From assembly GCF_019703515.2 (NCBI RefSeq), contig NC_059358.1:47316594-47380593 (forward strand): a stretch of 64,000 bases of DNA, read 5' to 3'. Numbering within the stretch: position 1 is the first letter of the stretch; every line of letters begins with the position of its first letter. Under the pieces are notes generated by a model. It made no database searches. It was not told the origin of the DNA and worked only from the letters and a program-made list of their open reading frames with translations. Source of the DNA: Myxocyprinus asiaticus. Its lineage: Eukaryota; Chordata; Actinopteri; Cypriniformes; Catostomidae. Positions 47,383-58,783 of this stretch are shown here, in pieces. The translations under genes were made by a program, and so were the position numbers.

Positions 47383-47675
47383 GTGAATGCGTGGCAACTC
47401 CTCTTTGTGTGCTATGAAGGCCACACAAAAGGAATGTGTGTCTCCAAGCAAAGACTTTCTCACTGGATTGTTGATGCGATTGCCCTGGCTTATAAGTCGC
47501 AAGGTAAGATCTGCCCAGTTGGTGTTAAAGCACACTCAACTAGAGGCATGGCCTCCATATGGGCATGGACGAATGGTGTGTCTATAGAAGACATGTTTTA
47601 CAGCAGGATGGTCTTCTCAAAACACATTCGCAAGGTTTTATAACCTAGATGTAACGTCTCTCTCTTCACAAGTCC
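47383..47675 (+). pseudogene. DIRS tyrosine recombinase, C-terminal part
   Basis: Frame 47383-47643 encodes S-K-Q-R-L-S-H-W-I-V-D-A-I-A-L-A-Y and V-K-A-H-S-T-R-G-M-A-S-I-W-A-W, the H-x2-R box of tyrosine recombinases. After a frameshift near 47600 another frame gives F-A-R-F-Y-N-L-D-V, which contains the catalytic Tyr. In DIRS elements this enzyme integrates a circular cDNA. The N-terminal half including the first Arg is gone. Confidence 0.87.
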
Positions 47676-48059
47676 TCTCTGTTTAGAGCGCTTGCTATTT
47701 CATTTGCCAAACATATACCTATGCCCCTCCCCTTAAGTATGGGCTCCTCATCATTTTACACAACCACCTGCATCAGGCCGTTGTACTTTACCATAAAGTC
47801 ACAAGCACTTTCATTATAAATAAACTCCCTTCCCGACTGGGTTCGTGAAGGGGTTAATTCATAATATATGACTATAGTTCATATATTCATTATGAGTGCT
47901 CCCCTCCTGACCCAACATGAGGGTCACTCACTTGCGGCATACTCATGTCGGTCACTGTCCAGCGTCATGTTTCCTCTCTGGAAGGTTATGTTGTGTAGTG
48001 CTGCGTGATGGGATTCTGTTCCTCATATGCATTAGCACGCAATGTCAAGTGTACTGAGT

Positions 48060-48378
48060 CATGAGGGAACGTCTCGGTTACGTGTGTAACCTCGGTTCCC
48101 TGACGCTGGCCGCACTACAAGACTCAGAGTTCTTCTGAGGTGCGAGCGATGCGCTCCTTATCCCTCAGTCAGAAAATTCTGAGGAATGGTGTTTGTGCAC
48201 CTGCTTTTATAGCAGACAGCTTCGCGCCTAAAAGGGCAGGGCTCAAACACCATAGCCAATATTAGAATATTGGCGTTATTGTAGAGAGGTTTCAGCTAGA
48301 TTGTGTGGAAGGACAACTCCCATATGCATTAGCATGCAATGTCTCATTCCCTTCGTCTCAGGGAACTGAGGTTACGTA
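48060..48378 (+). repeat. DIRS internal complementary region and right inverted terminal repeat
   Basis: 48170-48378 is the inverted copy of 42988-43173. The preceding part, 48060-48130, contains GAGGGAACGTCTCGGTTACG and CCTCGGTTCCCTGACGC, which also pair with the extreme ends (CAGGGAACTGAGGTTACG at about 48359). Such an internal complementary region is a standard DIRS feature used to form the circular intermediate. Confidence 0.75.
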
Positions 48379-48390
48379 TGTAATCGAGAC

Positions 48391-50556
48391 GTTTTCTCTA
48401 AAAACCATTACATAAATGGTTAGGAAAAGTGAAGTTCTGAGAAAAGCTCCAGCATCAATTGTTTTCAAAAAAAAAATACTTGCTTTCATATTTTATTATT
48501 CTGTGTAATGACCAGTTTTACGTGAGATAAGTTTACAAATATTTTAAAGGGCCACTGTATACATTATAGACCACGATTATGGATAGTTTTTATTATATTT
48601 TACTATAGTAGCTGTGGCATCAAGGGGGGTTAAGGATCTTTAACGGTGGAGCTGTCCAATAAAAATGGCTTCAAACAGACTCAGGAATGGTGGTTTGTTT
48701 TAATAATCCAAAAAAAGTCTCCAATTTACAAACTCAAATCTCTTCAGCTCATAAAATCAAAATCAAAATTGTCTTCAGTTTACAACTTAAAAATTACGTG
48801 TCTGTATCCATTCACACAGTCAGTCTTTACTCCCACACATTCTCTTCTTTGTGTGCAACCTCTCATCAGATCATGCTGCCACCCTCATTAGATGCAGCGA
48901 CTCACTTTGGGTGGCAACCTGGGCTTTGTAGACTTTAATGGGCAGCCATCTTGCCACTCTAGCCTCATCGCATGGTGACCTGGGAGCTGTAGTTCTTGCA
49001 AAGGCACCATCTTGCTCCAGCCATCTTAGAGCAAAGTATCTCCCCTCCAGCACATGCCCTCTCATGATGCTGCATAGCATATTCGTAGATGTACAACAGG
49101 ACTGAAGTGTCCCATGTTAAAATGCACTTTGATGATATTTTCTCACAAAACACTTAATTAAGGGGAAAGAAAAAAACAACCACAGCACCTTTCTGAACAC
49201 CTGTTTGTCACTATGTACTACAAATTTTTCCTGATCCAAGGTCACTTTCGTCTTCTTTTTTTTTTTTTTTTTTTGAATAAGCAATATTTTAATTTGTTAC
49301 TCAAAAGAGCATCTTGCTTTTCTCAAAAATAAAATAAAAATAAATCTGTCTACAAGTAAAAGGCCCCATCACCATTTTTTTTTCATTTTTTTATTCAAAA
49401 CAACCTTATTCTTTTTACTCAAGATATGTTGCTCCATAAATGTTCAATAAGAAGAAATGTATTTTTCAATACTGATACATTTTGCAACCAGAAAAAAAGA
49501 AAAAGAAAGAAAGCAAAAGACAAAGACATAAGACATAAATGCATATATGGGTCAAAAATGACATGGCTGTCTACTAAAGTTTTTACAAGAAGTGGGCTTT
49601 TGATCTGCCACTCGATTTTTATTTAGGTGACTATTTTTTATTTATTTTTTTATTATAAGAGTTTGCATTGATTACCCTAAAATGCATGTGCGTTTACTTT
49701 AGTGTTCAATGCACTGAACACTTATACTTGTAATACATTGATTATTGTTAGTTTTCATTTGCTATTTAATTAAATGTATGTTAAATACCATGTTCACATT
49801 TATATTTATGTGAAATATCATTCAGCTGATGCTTCTAGCCAAAGTGCTTATACCTATCACAGGAACAGTCCACACGGAGCAAACACCCTAGTTCAGGGCA
49901 CAATGGTAACAGCTCCTGGACTACTTCTTAGCATATTTGAATCTGCAATTTTTATTTTTTATTTTTATTTTTATTTTTTTCAGAACACCTCACCACTCCA
50001 AACAACAATTATAGCTTCATAAAGTAATACAGAAATAGTGTCATACAGCAATATACCGCAAAAGGTTGTAATTTTTCAAGTTTACAACTAAATTTATTGT
50101 AAAATAGTCAAAAATAATACGAATAAAATACAATACAATAAAATATTTGATCCCAGTCCATTGTACTTGTGCATTTGTGTGGGCATGGCTGTAGAGACAT
50201 TTCATATTTTACCACCAATCATGAAAATTGCCCATTGTCTGTTATATTGAACTTTTTACAGTCACCCAAATCTCCTACTCTATTTCCAATGTGTGTGAAA
50301 CTCTTTAGAATTGAATAAAATATATATCAACTATTTGGAAACCTAAATCATAAATACAATATTAGGCTATTATTACAGTTCATTTTAAATAAGAAATTTT
50401 CATATGCATTGCATTGTATGGGGGTGAAGTTGAATATGCATTCTAGGGTTAAATTGAAAGCACTATGAAATAGGAAACTATATGCATGCCAAAAAATAAG
50501 GAGCATTGAGTACAATAAGACCTGTAGGAAATCCCAATCAGAGACCTCCTTGATTC
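48391..50556. other. Downstream intergenic region of popdc3, nothing clear
   Basis: Sequence 48646-49100 (AATAAAAATGGCTTCAAACAG, then GATCATGCTGCCACCCTC and GGGCAGCCATCTTGCC) looks repeat-like but I cannot name it. T-run at about 49257-49274. The remainder is AT-rich. The 3' UTR of popdc3 must lie just below 50557, but its polyadenylation site cannot be fixed; AATAAAATAT at about 50316 in plus orientation is on the wrong strand. Confidence 0.35.
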
Positions 50557-50850
50557 TCAACAGTCTCTTTCCACTGGTTTTGGTGCACTCTGTACCAGAA
50601 CTGGCCGGGATTGACGCGTATTTTCTATTTCTGGCTCCGGCCCGTGACAGAAGCTCGGTAAACGGAGATCATAGCGGAACCCGCGGCTGTCGAAAGCCTT
50701 GTCGTTCAGAGAGAAGAGCTTCTCCGTGATGTCGTTGCGCACCAGCAGCGCGAAGATCTTGGCGAGGTAGCGGTGCTGCGCGAACATCAGATAGAGTTTC
50801 TTGCGTCTCCAAGCCACATACCGACAACGACTATCTGCGCGTAACGTCAC
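50557..50850 (-). CDS. popdc3: popdc3 exon 3 (C-terminal)
   Basis: 294 nt, 97 codons plus stop, after a TATTCCAG acceptor in phase 0. Reads V-T-L-R-A-D-S-R-C-R-Y-V-A-W-R-R-K-K-L-Y and L-M-F-A-Q-H-R-Y-L-A-K-I-F-A-L-L, then N-D-I-T-E-K-L-F-S-L-N-D and Y-D-L-R-L-P-S-F. This is the end of the Popeye domain followed by a short charged tail. Closest to POPDC3 among the three paralogues by remembered sequence. The codons are GC-rich compared with the surroundings, as usual for a conserved exon. Confidence 0.96.
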   Translation of the reverse strand: MTLRADSRCRYVAWRRKKLYLMFAQHRYLAKIFALLVRNDITEKLFSLNDKAFDSRGFRYDLRLPSFCHGPEPEIENTRQSRPVLVQSAPKPVERDC

Positions 50851-50928
50851 CTGGAATAAAACGCGAAACGCTTTATTTCAACGTTGAGCCTACTGTATAT
50901 GCTAATCACATTTCCCCCACAAAATCAC

Positions 50929-51037
50929 CTGAAAAATGCCCTCTTCGGATGGTCTGAGAGAATCCCACTCAGGTGAATCCAGGAACTGAAAGGGGTAGAT
51001 GTAGTGCAAAAACTCCCCGCTGACCGTCACCCGTATT
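50929..51037 (-). CDS. popdc3: popdc3 exon 2
   Basis: 109 nt between a GTTTCAG acceptor and a GTGATT donor. Reads I-R-V-T-V-S-G-E-F-L-H-Y-I-Y-P-F-Q-F-L-D then S-P-E-W-D-S-L-R-P-S-E-E-G-I-F-Q. The D-S-P-E-W segment is the signature of the cyclic-AMP-binding pocket in the Popeye domain. It is too short to appear as a long open frame but the phases fit exactly with exons 1 (phase 2) and 3 (phase 0). Confidence 0.96.
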
Positions 51038-51130
51038 CTGAAACGAAGTGTATTTGTTCTGTTTAAGCATAAGACACCTTACATGGACAGTGGACATGGA
51101 CACGAGACAGATGTCCAATGACTCACTCAC

Positions 51131-51624
51131 CTGCCCGAGAGGAGTACTGACAGTTTGTCGATGGAGGTTTTGCCCTCCATAGCGAAGCAGTGGTCTTTCT
51201 CAATTGTATGGATATCCCCCTCACAGCATTCCACGATCTTCCCAAAGTGTGTCAAAGACACTCCCAGCTTTTTGAACATGCAATTATAGAGATCCTGAAA
51301 CTCCTTAGCAAATGTGACGCTTCGCAGGCGGTATGACACATGGACAACTTGCGCCAAACACAAGACGAAAAGCGCAAGAGTCCAAGAAAACGAGTCCGTT
51401 GTGCAGGGATCGGACCACGACCAGATCAAGTAACAGAAAAACCCGAGCGTTAAAAAGCAGAACATGTAGAGCAATCCGTAAAAGCCACCACCTCCCATGA
51501 ATCCTAAAACCAGCAAAATATGGGCGAGATGAAACCTTGATCCTTCGGGGTGTTCTCTCCATTCGGAGCACACCGGGTATTTCAGCGCTCTAAAACTTAG
51601 ATTCAGATGAGTCGATGGATCCAT
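51131..51624 (-). CDS. popdc3: popdc3 exon 1 (start, membrane segments, Popeye domain)
   Basis: 494 nt from ATG (51622-51624) to a CAG|GTGAGT donor. Residue 8 begins an N-L-S glycosylation site. About three hydrophobic segments lie at residues 33-50, 52-70 and 80-98, followed by the Popeye domain (F-A-K-E-F-Q-D-L-Y at 105-113, M-E-G-K-T-S-I-D-K-L-S-V-L-L-S-G at 149-164). With exons 2 and 3 the protein has 298 residues, compared with about 291 in human POPDC3. L-G-F-M-G-G-G-G-F-Y-G matches POPDC3 and POPDC2 rather than BVES. Popeye proteins are membrane cAMP-effector proteins of striated muscle. The gene appears intact. Confidence 0.96.
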
Positions 51625-52561
51625 AATCGATGAGAATAATCGGCCAGATACGACGGGAAGCGTATATGAACATATATCAGCGCATAACTGCAGCGTTTAC
51701 AAAGACAGTCCATATGAAGTGTTTGTTCTTCAGGTCCTGCGCAGCGACAGCTCATTGCGCACAGAGACAGGAGAGCCCTCTTACAGTCACCCCAGAGGAA
51801 GACTATTGCATACATTGAGCTCTTTCTTTGCTCAGGTGAGTTCTCATGATTAATTAACGTTTTAGCTTTGTCTCAGATGTTTCTCCTAAAATCCATTTGA
51901 GGTTATTCATGTCAAATCAACAAAATTTCAGAAACTCTTCTGGATGGAATGTTGCCTTTATTGTTTTTATGTGAATAAATTATAGTACATTTCTAGTTTC
52001 AACATTATTTGTACTTCAGAACTTTGAAAATGGGTTAAATTTAACAATTGCTCTGTAAATACTAATAGTAATCTCAAATTATATATATATAAAAATAGTT
52101 TACTCTTAAATTTGTACTATTCTTAATAGTTTTAACTAAGTTACCATTACTCTCTAAATCCTACAGTTGTCATTAATAAAAACATTTAAGTGGTCCTAAT
52201 TAATCATTACTTGAAATGTCACATTTTGATTATAAGTCAAATACATAAGTTCTTTAAACTTTGGCTTCAAGTACTACTAACTCAAAACTACCAAGTACAA
52301 AATTGCAGCTGTGTGGAATACTCCAAAACCCTTGCACTTGAATAAATTATGTTTGTTTGGTCAAAACAAGGGAACTTATGTAGTAAAATAATAGTTTTTT
52401 TATATATTTTTATTTGTATTTATTTTTATTCTTATGACTGTTGTTGTTGTTTTGTTGTAGCTGGTTGATAATCTAGATGTTTGTGAAGTCACCATAAGGG
52501 TGATTATTGTTACCTTTGGTGAACTTGGAGCCTGTTAAGTTTAAGCCATTCTTGTTTACTC
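51625..52561. other. popdc3 upstream region
   Basis: The first 200 bp (51625-51830) are relatively GC-rich and would hold the 5' UTR and promoter (minus strand). The remainder is AT-rich. No further gene, and no second Popeye gene upstream within the window. Confidence 0.4.
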
Positions 52562-53644
52562 TAAGGGTGTGTTCACACCAGTAGTTCGGTTCTCTTGGTA
52601 ACCTTGGTCCAGACCAAAAAAGAAAATGATACATTTAGTCCTGGTTCGCTTAGCGTTCACACTGGCATTTTTAACACCGAACCTAAAGATACGAAACAAA
52701 AGGCATCAGGAAAAATTCACAACCTGATTGGACAGCTTTTATGACGTATATTTTGCGACGGAACTTGCTGAACATCCAAAACAATACTGGCTGCTGGGTG
52801 AAATGCGCTCGTTAGATTTATATATGTATATATGGTGGTATTTTTACCAGCTGAGAACAAACAAAGAGCTAATAAAATGTGTAAAGGAGTCAAAACAGCG
52901 CCAGGAATTCCTCCGTTGCACACACAAACGTAGATTTGCTGCAAGGACAGCTGACAGTGGTTCCAACACCTGTACCGAACTGTAATGGGAAACATAGCTC
53001 CTATGATGAGAAGAACCAGGTATGCTTGAGGTCAGTATTAGGCAGATTACTTCATGTTTTTGGTCCGTTTAGACATCTTTGGTCCATGTTGCATTCATAT
53101 ATCAATCGAACCGCACCAGGTCAAGTGACGGCATGCGAGAAGCAGACGTGTGAGCGGCTAGCTCTGCGCACTTTGCTGGTTTTTTGATTATTTTCATGTT
53201 ATAACTGGTGAGATTCAATACACCCAATTACATATTTGCTCTTTGAGGTAAACATGGCAAAAAAAGTCCTCAGACTCCGGAGACATTAAAAGACACTTAC
53301 GTGTTCAAGCTGAGGCCTCTGACGGGACTGCGAGCCAGGGACTCGATTTGGACGGCATGTCGGGAGATGAAATCCAGCGTCAACTGTTCAACATCTCGGT
53401 GATGCTGACGAAGGTTGTTGCTGAGTTGGAGGATCTCACTGTAATACATCGATCGATTACGGCTTTTGTTTTGTTTTTTGTAATTAACATTTATTTATTT
53501 TTTATTCAAAGAAAATAACACAAAATAACATATACACACCGAATCAACATTTAACTTTTAACCCTCATTAATGTCCCTCCCCAAACACCAACCCCACCCT
53601 ACCCCAAAGAACATCCCCATGGTCACATAAAATAATACACACTC

Positions 53645-53675
53645 ACACACACACACACACACACACAAAAATAAT

Positions 53676-53727
<52 letters not shown>
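53645..53727. repeat. (CA)n and (AT)n microsatellites
   Basis: CA run at about 53645-53667 and AT run at about 53679-53727; the AT run continues on the far side of the LTR (54140-54158). Confidence 0.93.
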
Positions 53728-53731
<4 letters not shown>

Positions 53732-54139
53732 ATGTGTATTTTGTTGAGTCATGTCTTTTATTTTGAAATGTTTAGTTCCTGTTTCCCTTGTCATGTGATT
53801 TCTGTTTTCCCTCCATGTTCATGTGTCATGTTTTCATTGGTTTATTGTTTAATTAGCTTGTTATGAGTTCTGTTTGTTCATTGGTTTATGTTCTCCCATG
53901 TCTTGTATTTAAGCCTCATGTTTTCCATTGTGTCTTGGTCAAGTATGTGAATGTGAGTGTAGACGTTTATGTCAGGCCACGTTTATGTCACGCCAAGTTT
54001 ATATCAAGTCAGGTTTATGTCAAGTTCATGTTTATGTTTAATTCACGTGTATAGTTAGGGCATTCACTTTTGTAAATAAACTGCACTTGGGTTCTTCATC
54101 TTCACGTCTTCGTCATTGCCAGTTCCAGCACACGTTACA
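53728..54139 (+). repeat. Solo LTR (412 bp) with ATATA duplication
   Basis: Borders TGTCATGTGTATTTTG and ...CCAGCACACGTTACA (TG...CA), flanked by ATATA on both sides, although this is inside an AT repeat so the exact duplication is uncertain. It has a TATTTAAG box near 53906 and AATAAACTGC near 54076, both in plus orientation, and internal GTTTATGTCA subrepeats near 53967-54035. Size and signals fit a gypsy-type LTR. No internal region remains. Confidence 0.75.
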
Positions 54140-55679
54140 ATATATATATATATATATAATAAACATGCATAATTAAACTTAATGTCTCTCTCCTCATCCC
54201 TTCCCCTAGAGTCCCCCAAAACCGCCAAATACCCACCCCACTTCTTGAAAAACAAGTCCTCCAGCCCCAACCTTCCATCTGTCATCTTTTCAAAAGCCGC
54301 CACCCTCCCCATCTCTGCACGCAACTCCAGAAATGGGGAATCGAGCGAGCTCACAGAGTCCCGGCTCACAGATCTGCTGAGGGAGACAGGCCCTGATCAA
54401 TTCTGCCCAAATTTCTGAGATCATCTGATAAAGATCTCGTGTTGCACCAGGCGAGGAGCAAAGGAATGCTTTCTTGGAAGAATCACAATATTTTCTTGTT
54501 CCCGGATTTTGCGAATTCGACAAGAGAGAAACGCGATCGGTTCAAGGAATGTAAGAAACTCTTACATCAACGGAAGATCGCTTTTGCACTGATGTTTCTG
54601 GCCAAACTGAGAATAGACACCAAGGACGGCAGCAAAGTATTTTTATGCCCCAAAAAGTCACTGGCCTTCATACAAACTATGGGTGAGTAAACCATTGGGC
54701 GTTTCTTATGTGGGTTGACTGACTCGCTGTTCAGTGTCACGACTGTCTAAGGAAGCTGGGCGCCATTTTTTGTTTCTTTCTGCATTTTTTTTTCTTTCTC
54801 ACTTGGCTGCGCCTAGTGGCTGGAGTTTGTTTTGTGGCATGACACACCAAGAAACTTTTGCATTGACAGAAGATCGCTTTTACACTGAAGTTCTTGAGAA
54901 TGGACACTATGGATGACTGCAAAATATCTACATGCTCACACAAAGGACATCTTTTATAAAGTTGACGGACTGAGTAAGTCATGATGTATGTTTTTTATGC
55001 GGCCTTCGAGTGAATTTGACTCTGGATCATCCGAGGAATCGGGATGCCTGTTTTGTTTCTTTATGTGCTGGCTCCACCTAGCAGCTGGAGTTTGTTTTGT
55101 GGAATAACACTCCTTCGGGTCTGCAGTGGGTGAATCTGATCGTTCTTTGTGCTTATGCCTCCTGTTGGCTGGAGTTTGTTTTGTGGAGTAATTTTAAAGG
55201 ACATTAGAGTGATTACGTCATCTGCTGCACTCATAACAACTGGCTCACTGAACAATTGTCTGTCTGTCCAAGGAAACTGAACGGCTTTATATCAGCTGGA
55301 ATTTGTTTTGTGGAGGAACACACCTTCAAGACAGATCTGTGAATGAATGTACATGTTCTTTGTGTTTATTCTGCCTGTTGGCAAAATATTTTCTGTTATG
55401 TAATTTTGCCTCACAAAATTTGTATAGAAGCACCAGACTTCAGCAATCCGATGGCAAAGTTGTCACGGGGGTTCTCGCATGCGTACATGGACTCTTTGAG
55501 TTTAGAGGGATTGACGGTGATTGGCGCTGTCATGCGCAGGGTTAATGCGCACGTTTTTCTTTTTTCTGTTTGTTTTGTTCGGGGTTTGATTGTTGCATTA
55601 ATGGGGAACGTGGTCTGTATAATCTTGCTTTTGACACACAATATATTTTTTTTATTATATCAATATGTCGATTGTTAAT

Positions 55680-56305
55680 ATGAGTGGATTATCTCTCTCC
55701 ACATGGAATGTCAATGGGTTGGGGAACCCCATAAAAAGAAGGAAGTTATTTCTTTTCTTAAGCGTAAGAAATATGATATAGTCTTTCTTCAAGAAACGCA
55801 TCTTTCCCCACAGGAAGCTGAAAAATTTGGGAAGATATGGGGTGGGCATGTTTCCTTTAGTGCTGGCTCAAGTAAGAGTAGGGGAGTCATTATACTGATA
55901 AATAAACATCTACAATTCAAATTTCTCAAACAGATTAAAGATAAAATAGGAAGAGTCATTATTGTTTTAGCAGACATTCAGGGGCAAAGGTTGATTTTGG
56001 CTAATATTTACACACCTAACGCTGATGATCAGGGCTTTTTTATAGATCTTGAAGGGATGTTGCAAACTGCTGGCACCCCTCATGATATAATATTGGGAGG
56101 AGGCTTTAATTTATTGATGGACTCAATCCTTGATCATAGTGAAGCAAAAGTGTGTAAGCCCCCTAGAGCAACAGTGACACTTCACAGGATGTGTAAATAT
56201 CTTGGTCTTGCAGATATTTGGAGACTTTTGAACACATCTGGTAGGGACTATATATTTTTTTCATCAGTTCATAAAATTTATTCTAGAATAGATTTTTTTT
56301 TTTAA
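55680..56305 (+). pseudogene. L1 ORF2 endonuclease
   Basis: Starts M-S-G-L-S-L-S-T-W-N-V-N-G-L-G (the Asn of the apurinic endonuclease fold), then a one-base frameshift leads to F-L-Q-E-T-H-L (metal-binding Glu), A-N-I-Y-T-P-N-A, I-I-L-G-G-G-F-N (usual G-G-D-F-N: catalytic Asp changed to Gly), and S-R-I-D-F-F-F. The S-D-H-T-L-V motif with the catalytic His lies just after a further break, near 56363. Two independent lesions make the nickase inactive. Confidence 0.87.
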
Positions 56306-56449
56306 TATCTAAATCCCTCATTTCATTTGTTGTTGACTGCACAATTGGAAATATCTTAGTCTCAGATCACACCCTGGTGAGTTTAGAGATGTTGCCACAT
56401 ACAGAGAAAAAGAAATCATATAGTTGGTGCTTTAATGTATCCCTTTTGC

Positions 56450-57924
56450 AAAATCACCAAAAAATCCTAAGCACAAGAACTCGTAGAGTTGGAAGAGAAT
56501 ATTAAAAGTGCCGAGGCAGAGCTGAAGCACCGAATGTCGTCTGATGGCCTCAGAGAATTGACCCAATTGAAATACAGATATAATACTATTTTGTTGCGGA
56601 AAGTGGAATTTTGGTTGTTCAGGGCAAGACATACTTTGAGTCGGGGGACAAAGCAGGGAAGCTTCAGGCAAGATATATAAAACAGAGAGAGTCTTTTTCT
56701 ACCATTCACTCAGTGAAATCTGCTGGTGGTGAAATTTTTACCATTGATATTAATAATGCTTTTAAAGAGTTCTATCTTGATCTTTATAGTTCCACATCTT
56801 TGTCTACTGATGAAGATATCAGAAAATTTGTGGAACCATTAGAACTCTTTAAATTGACGACTGTGCAAAAAAATGATCTTGATTCTGAGATAACCTTGGA
56901 GGAGCTTGACAAGATAATTAAGGCCTTGCCTTCAGGCAAAGCTCCGGGGCCAGATGGTTTTGCAGATGAAATTGTTAGACCTTTTGCTGCAGAACTGGCT
57001 CCACTTTTGTTAGAAGTTTATATGGAATCATTAAAGAATGGAAAGCTTCCGCCAACCATGACTCAAGCCCGGATCAGTCTGATTCTTAAAAAGGACGAAG
57101 ATCCAAGCAAGTGTAAGAGTTACCGTCCAATTTCCCTGATCCAGCTAGAAGTAAAAATATTGTCCAAAATTTTGGCTAATCGATTAAGTAAAGTTATGAC
57201 AACTCTTATACATATAGATCAGGTGGGGTTTATTAGGGGCCGCTGCTCTTCTGACAACATTAGGCGTTTCATCAATATCATGGGGTCAGTGGCGAATGAT
57301 CAGACTCCAGTCGCTGCCATCTCACTTGATGCCGAAAAGGCGTATGATATGATAGAATGGGATTATCTTTTTAAGATTTTGGAAATATATGGGTTCAGGA
57401 GTACATTTATTGGTTGGATTAAGTTACTTTATAGACACCCTGTAGCGGCGGTACAATCAAATGGATACATTTCAGATTATTTTACTCTGAATAGGGGCAC
57501 TCGGCAGGGTTGTCCTCTTTCCCCTTTATTGTTCTGTCTTGCCCTGGAACCATTAGCAGCTGCAATAAGAAAGGAGGAGGATTTTCCAGGGCTGGTGGCG
57601 GGAGGTGTGGCGCATAAGCTTTTGCTTTACACAGATGATTTTTTATTATTCATCTCTGACCCTACTAGATCTATGCCTTGCCTCCACAGAATTATTAATT
57701 CCTTTTCTAAATTTTCAGGATACAAAGTCAGTTGGTCTAAATCCGAAGCTTTGGCTTTGACAGCGTACTGCCCGGTAACGGCTTTCCAGCCGGGCACTTT
57801 CCAGTGGCCCAAACAGAGCATTAAGTATTTGGGCATTTTATTCCCAGCAAAATTGCATGATTTAGTTTTTGAGCGATGCGGAAAGTTGGGCTTCATTGCA
57901 TTTATCTGTGATCGGGAAAGTTAA
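56450..57924 (+). pseudogene. L1 ORF2 reverse transcriptase, fingers and palm
   Basis: A frame of 437 codons from 56611 is the longest in the window. It contains G-K-A-P-G-P-D-G-F-A-D-E, S-Y-R-P-I-S-L-I-Q, I-D-Q-V-G-F-I-R-G-R, S-L-D-A-E-K-A-Y-D-M-I-E-W (motif A), G-T-R-Q-G-C-P-L-S-P-L-L-F (motif B) and L-L-Y-T-D-D-F-L-L-F (motif C, usual Y-A-D-D). It breaks by frameshift at about 57870. Y-T-D-D is not the form usual for LINEs. Confidence 0.9.
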
Positions 57925-58783
57925 TGTTATTAAAATGAATTGTATTCCAAAATTAAATTACTTGCTGCAGTCTCTCCATATAGATGACCCCCTCTCTTAT
58001 TTCAACCAGTTTGATAGCATAGCGAATTCCTTCATTTGGAATGGTAAGCGTCCCAAATTACATTTCAATAAGTTACATAGGCCGATTGACAAAGGTGGGC
58101 TAGGCCAACCCAAGATTTTATTTTATTATTATGCTTTCGGTCTCAGACATTTGGCTCATTGGTCGCTTCCACCTGAGAGAGCCCCTCCCTGGTTCTGTAT
58201 AGAACAGGAAGTTCTTGCCCCTATTTCACCATTGCAGAGCCTTTTTATCAAATTAATCGGAGAAGTTAAGTTACATCCCGTTATCTCGCATTTGAACTCG
58301 GTATGGACAAAAGTGTCCAGAGTGTTTAATTCAGACATTTATTTAAATGTTGCCTCGAGCATATGGCTGAACCCCAAATTATGCATCAACAAGTCCCCTT
58401 TTTGCTGGTTAGAATGGATTGGGAGGGGTGTTACTACACTCGGTGACCTATATGAGAGTGGAGTGCTGAGATCCTTTCAAAATTTGGTTAAACTTTTTGG
58501 GATTCCCAGATCTCAGTTCTGTACGTATTTACAGTTGTGCCACCTGCTTTGTACTGTTTTTGGGAGTGGTTTACAACCCTCTAAAGCGGCAGATACTCTG
58601 GGAGTGGTGATTATTGCTTTTGGAAAAGGTCATGAGGCATCGGTGTATTACTCCCTGTTAATTCAGAGTCTGGGGGACGGAACTTCAGCTTCTCTTAAGA
58701 GATTATTGGAAAAATATCTAAACTTGGGATTGGAGGAGGCAGTGTGGGCTAGGATTCTAAAAAAATGTCAAATCTGCATCTAG
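57869..58783 (+). pseudogene. L1 ORF2 thumb and linker region
   Basis: A frame of 304 codons: A-S-L-H-L-S-V-I-G-K-V-N-V-I-K-M, P-K-L-N-Y-L-L-Q-S-L, R-P-I-D-K-G-G-L-G and A-H-W-S-L-P-P-E-R-A-P-P-W. The same region of the other copy is at 21870-22979 with about 70-75 percent identity by eye. It ends by frameshift near 58770. Confidence 0.87.

Larger units (their letters stand above)
42988..48390 (+). mobile_element. DIRS-like retrotransposon relic
   Basis: Inverted terminal repeats at 42988-43173 and 48170-48378, a gag-like frame, an RT N-terminal stub, and a tyrosine recombinase C-terminus, in that order on the plus strand. Inverted ends plus a tyrosine recombinase instead of an integrase are diagnostic of the DIRS order. 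Most of RT, RNase H and the recombinase N-terminus are deleted. A TG...CA element (44011-46052) and a SINE (46936-47360) are inserted. No simple target duplication is expected for DIRS and none was seen. Confidence 0.85.
53462..54345 (-). mobile_element. Inverted L1 3' end inserted in ORF1, itself interrupted by a solo LTR
   Basis: Minus-strand 54180-54345 encodes G-R-V-A-A-F-E-K-M-T-D-G-R-L-G and F-F-K-K-W-G-G-Y-L-A, the very end of an L1 ORF2 like that at 23160-23290. The tail continues at 53460-53640 (GAATAAAAAATAAATAAATG on the minus strand, then an A-rich end at 53462). A TA/CA microsatellite and the LTR at 53728-54139 separate the two parts. The ORF1 sequence of the host L1 stops at GATCGATTACGG (53450-53461) and resumes at about 54345 with GAGCGAGCTCACAGAG. 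Confidence 0.75.

Noticed and set aside
52728..52985. Frame of 85 codons inside the Harbinger-type element
   Set aside because: No transposase or Myb-like motif; likely chance.
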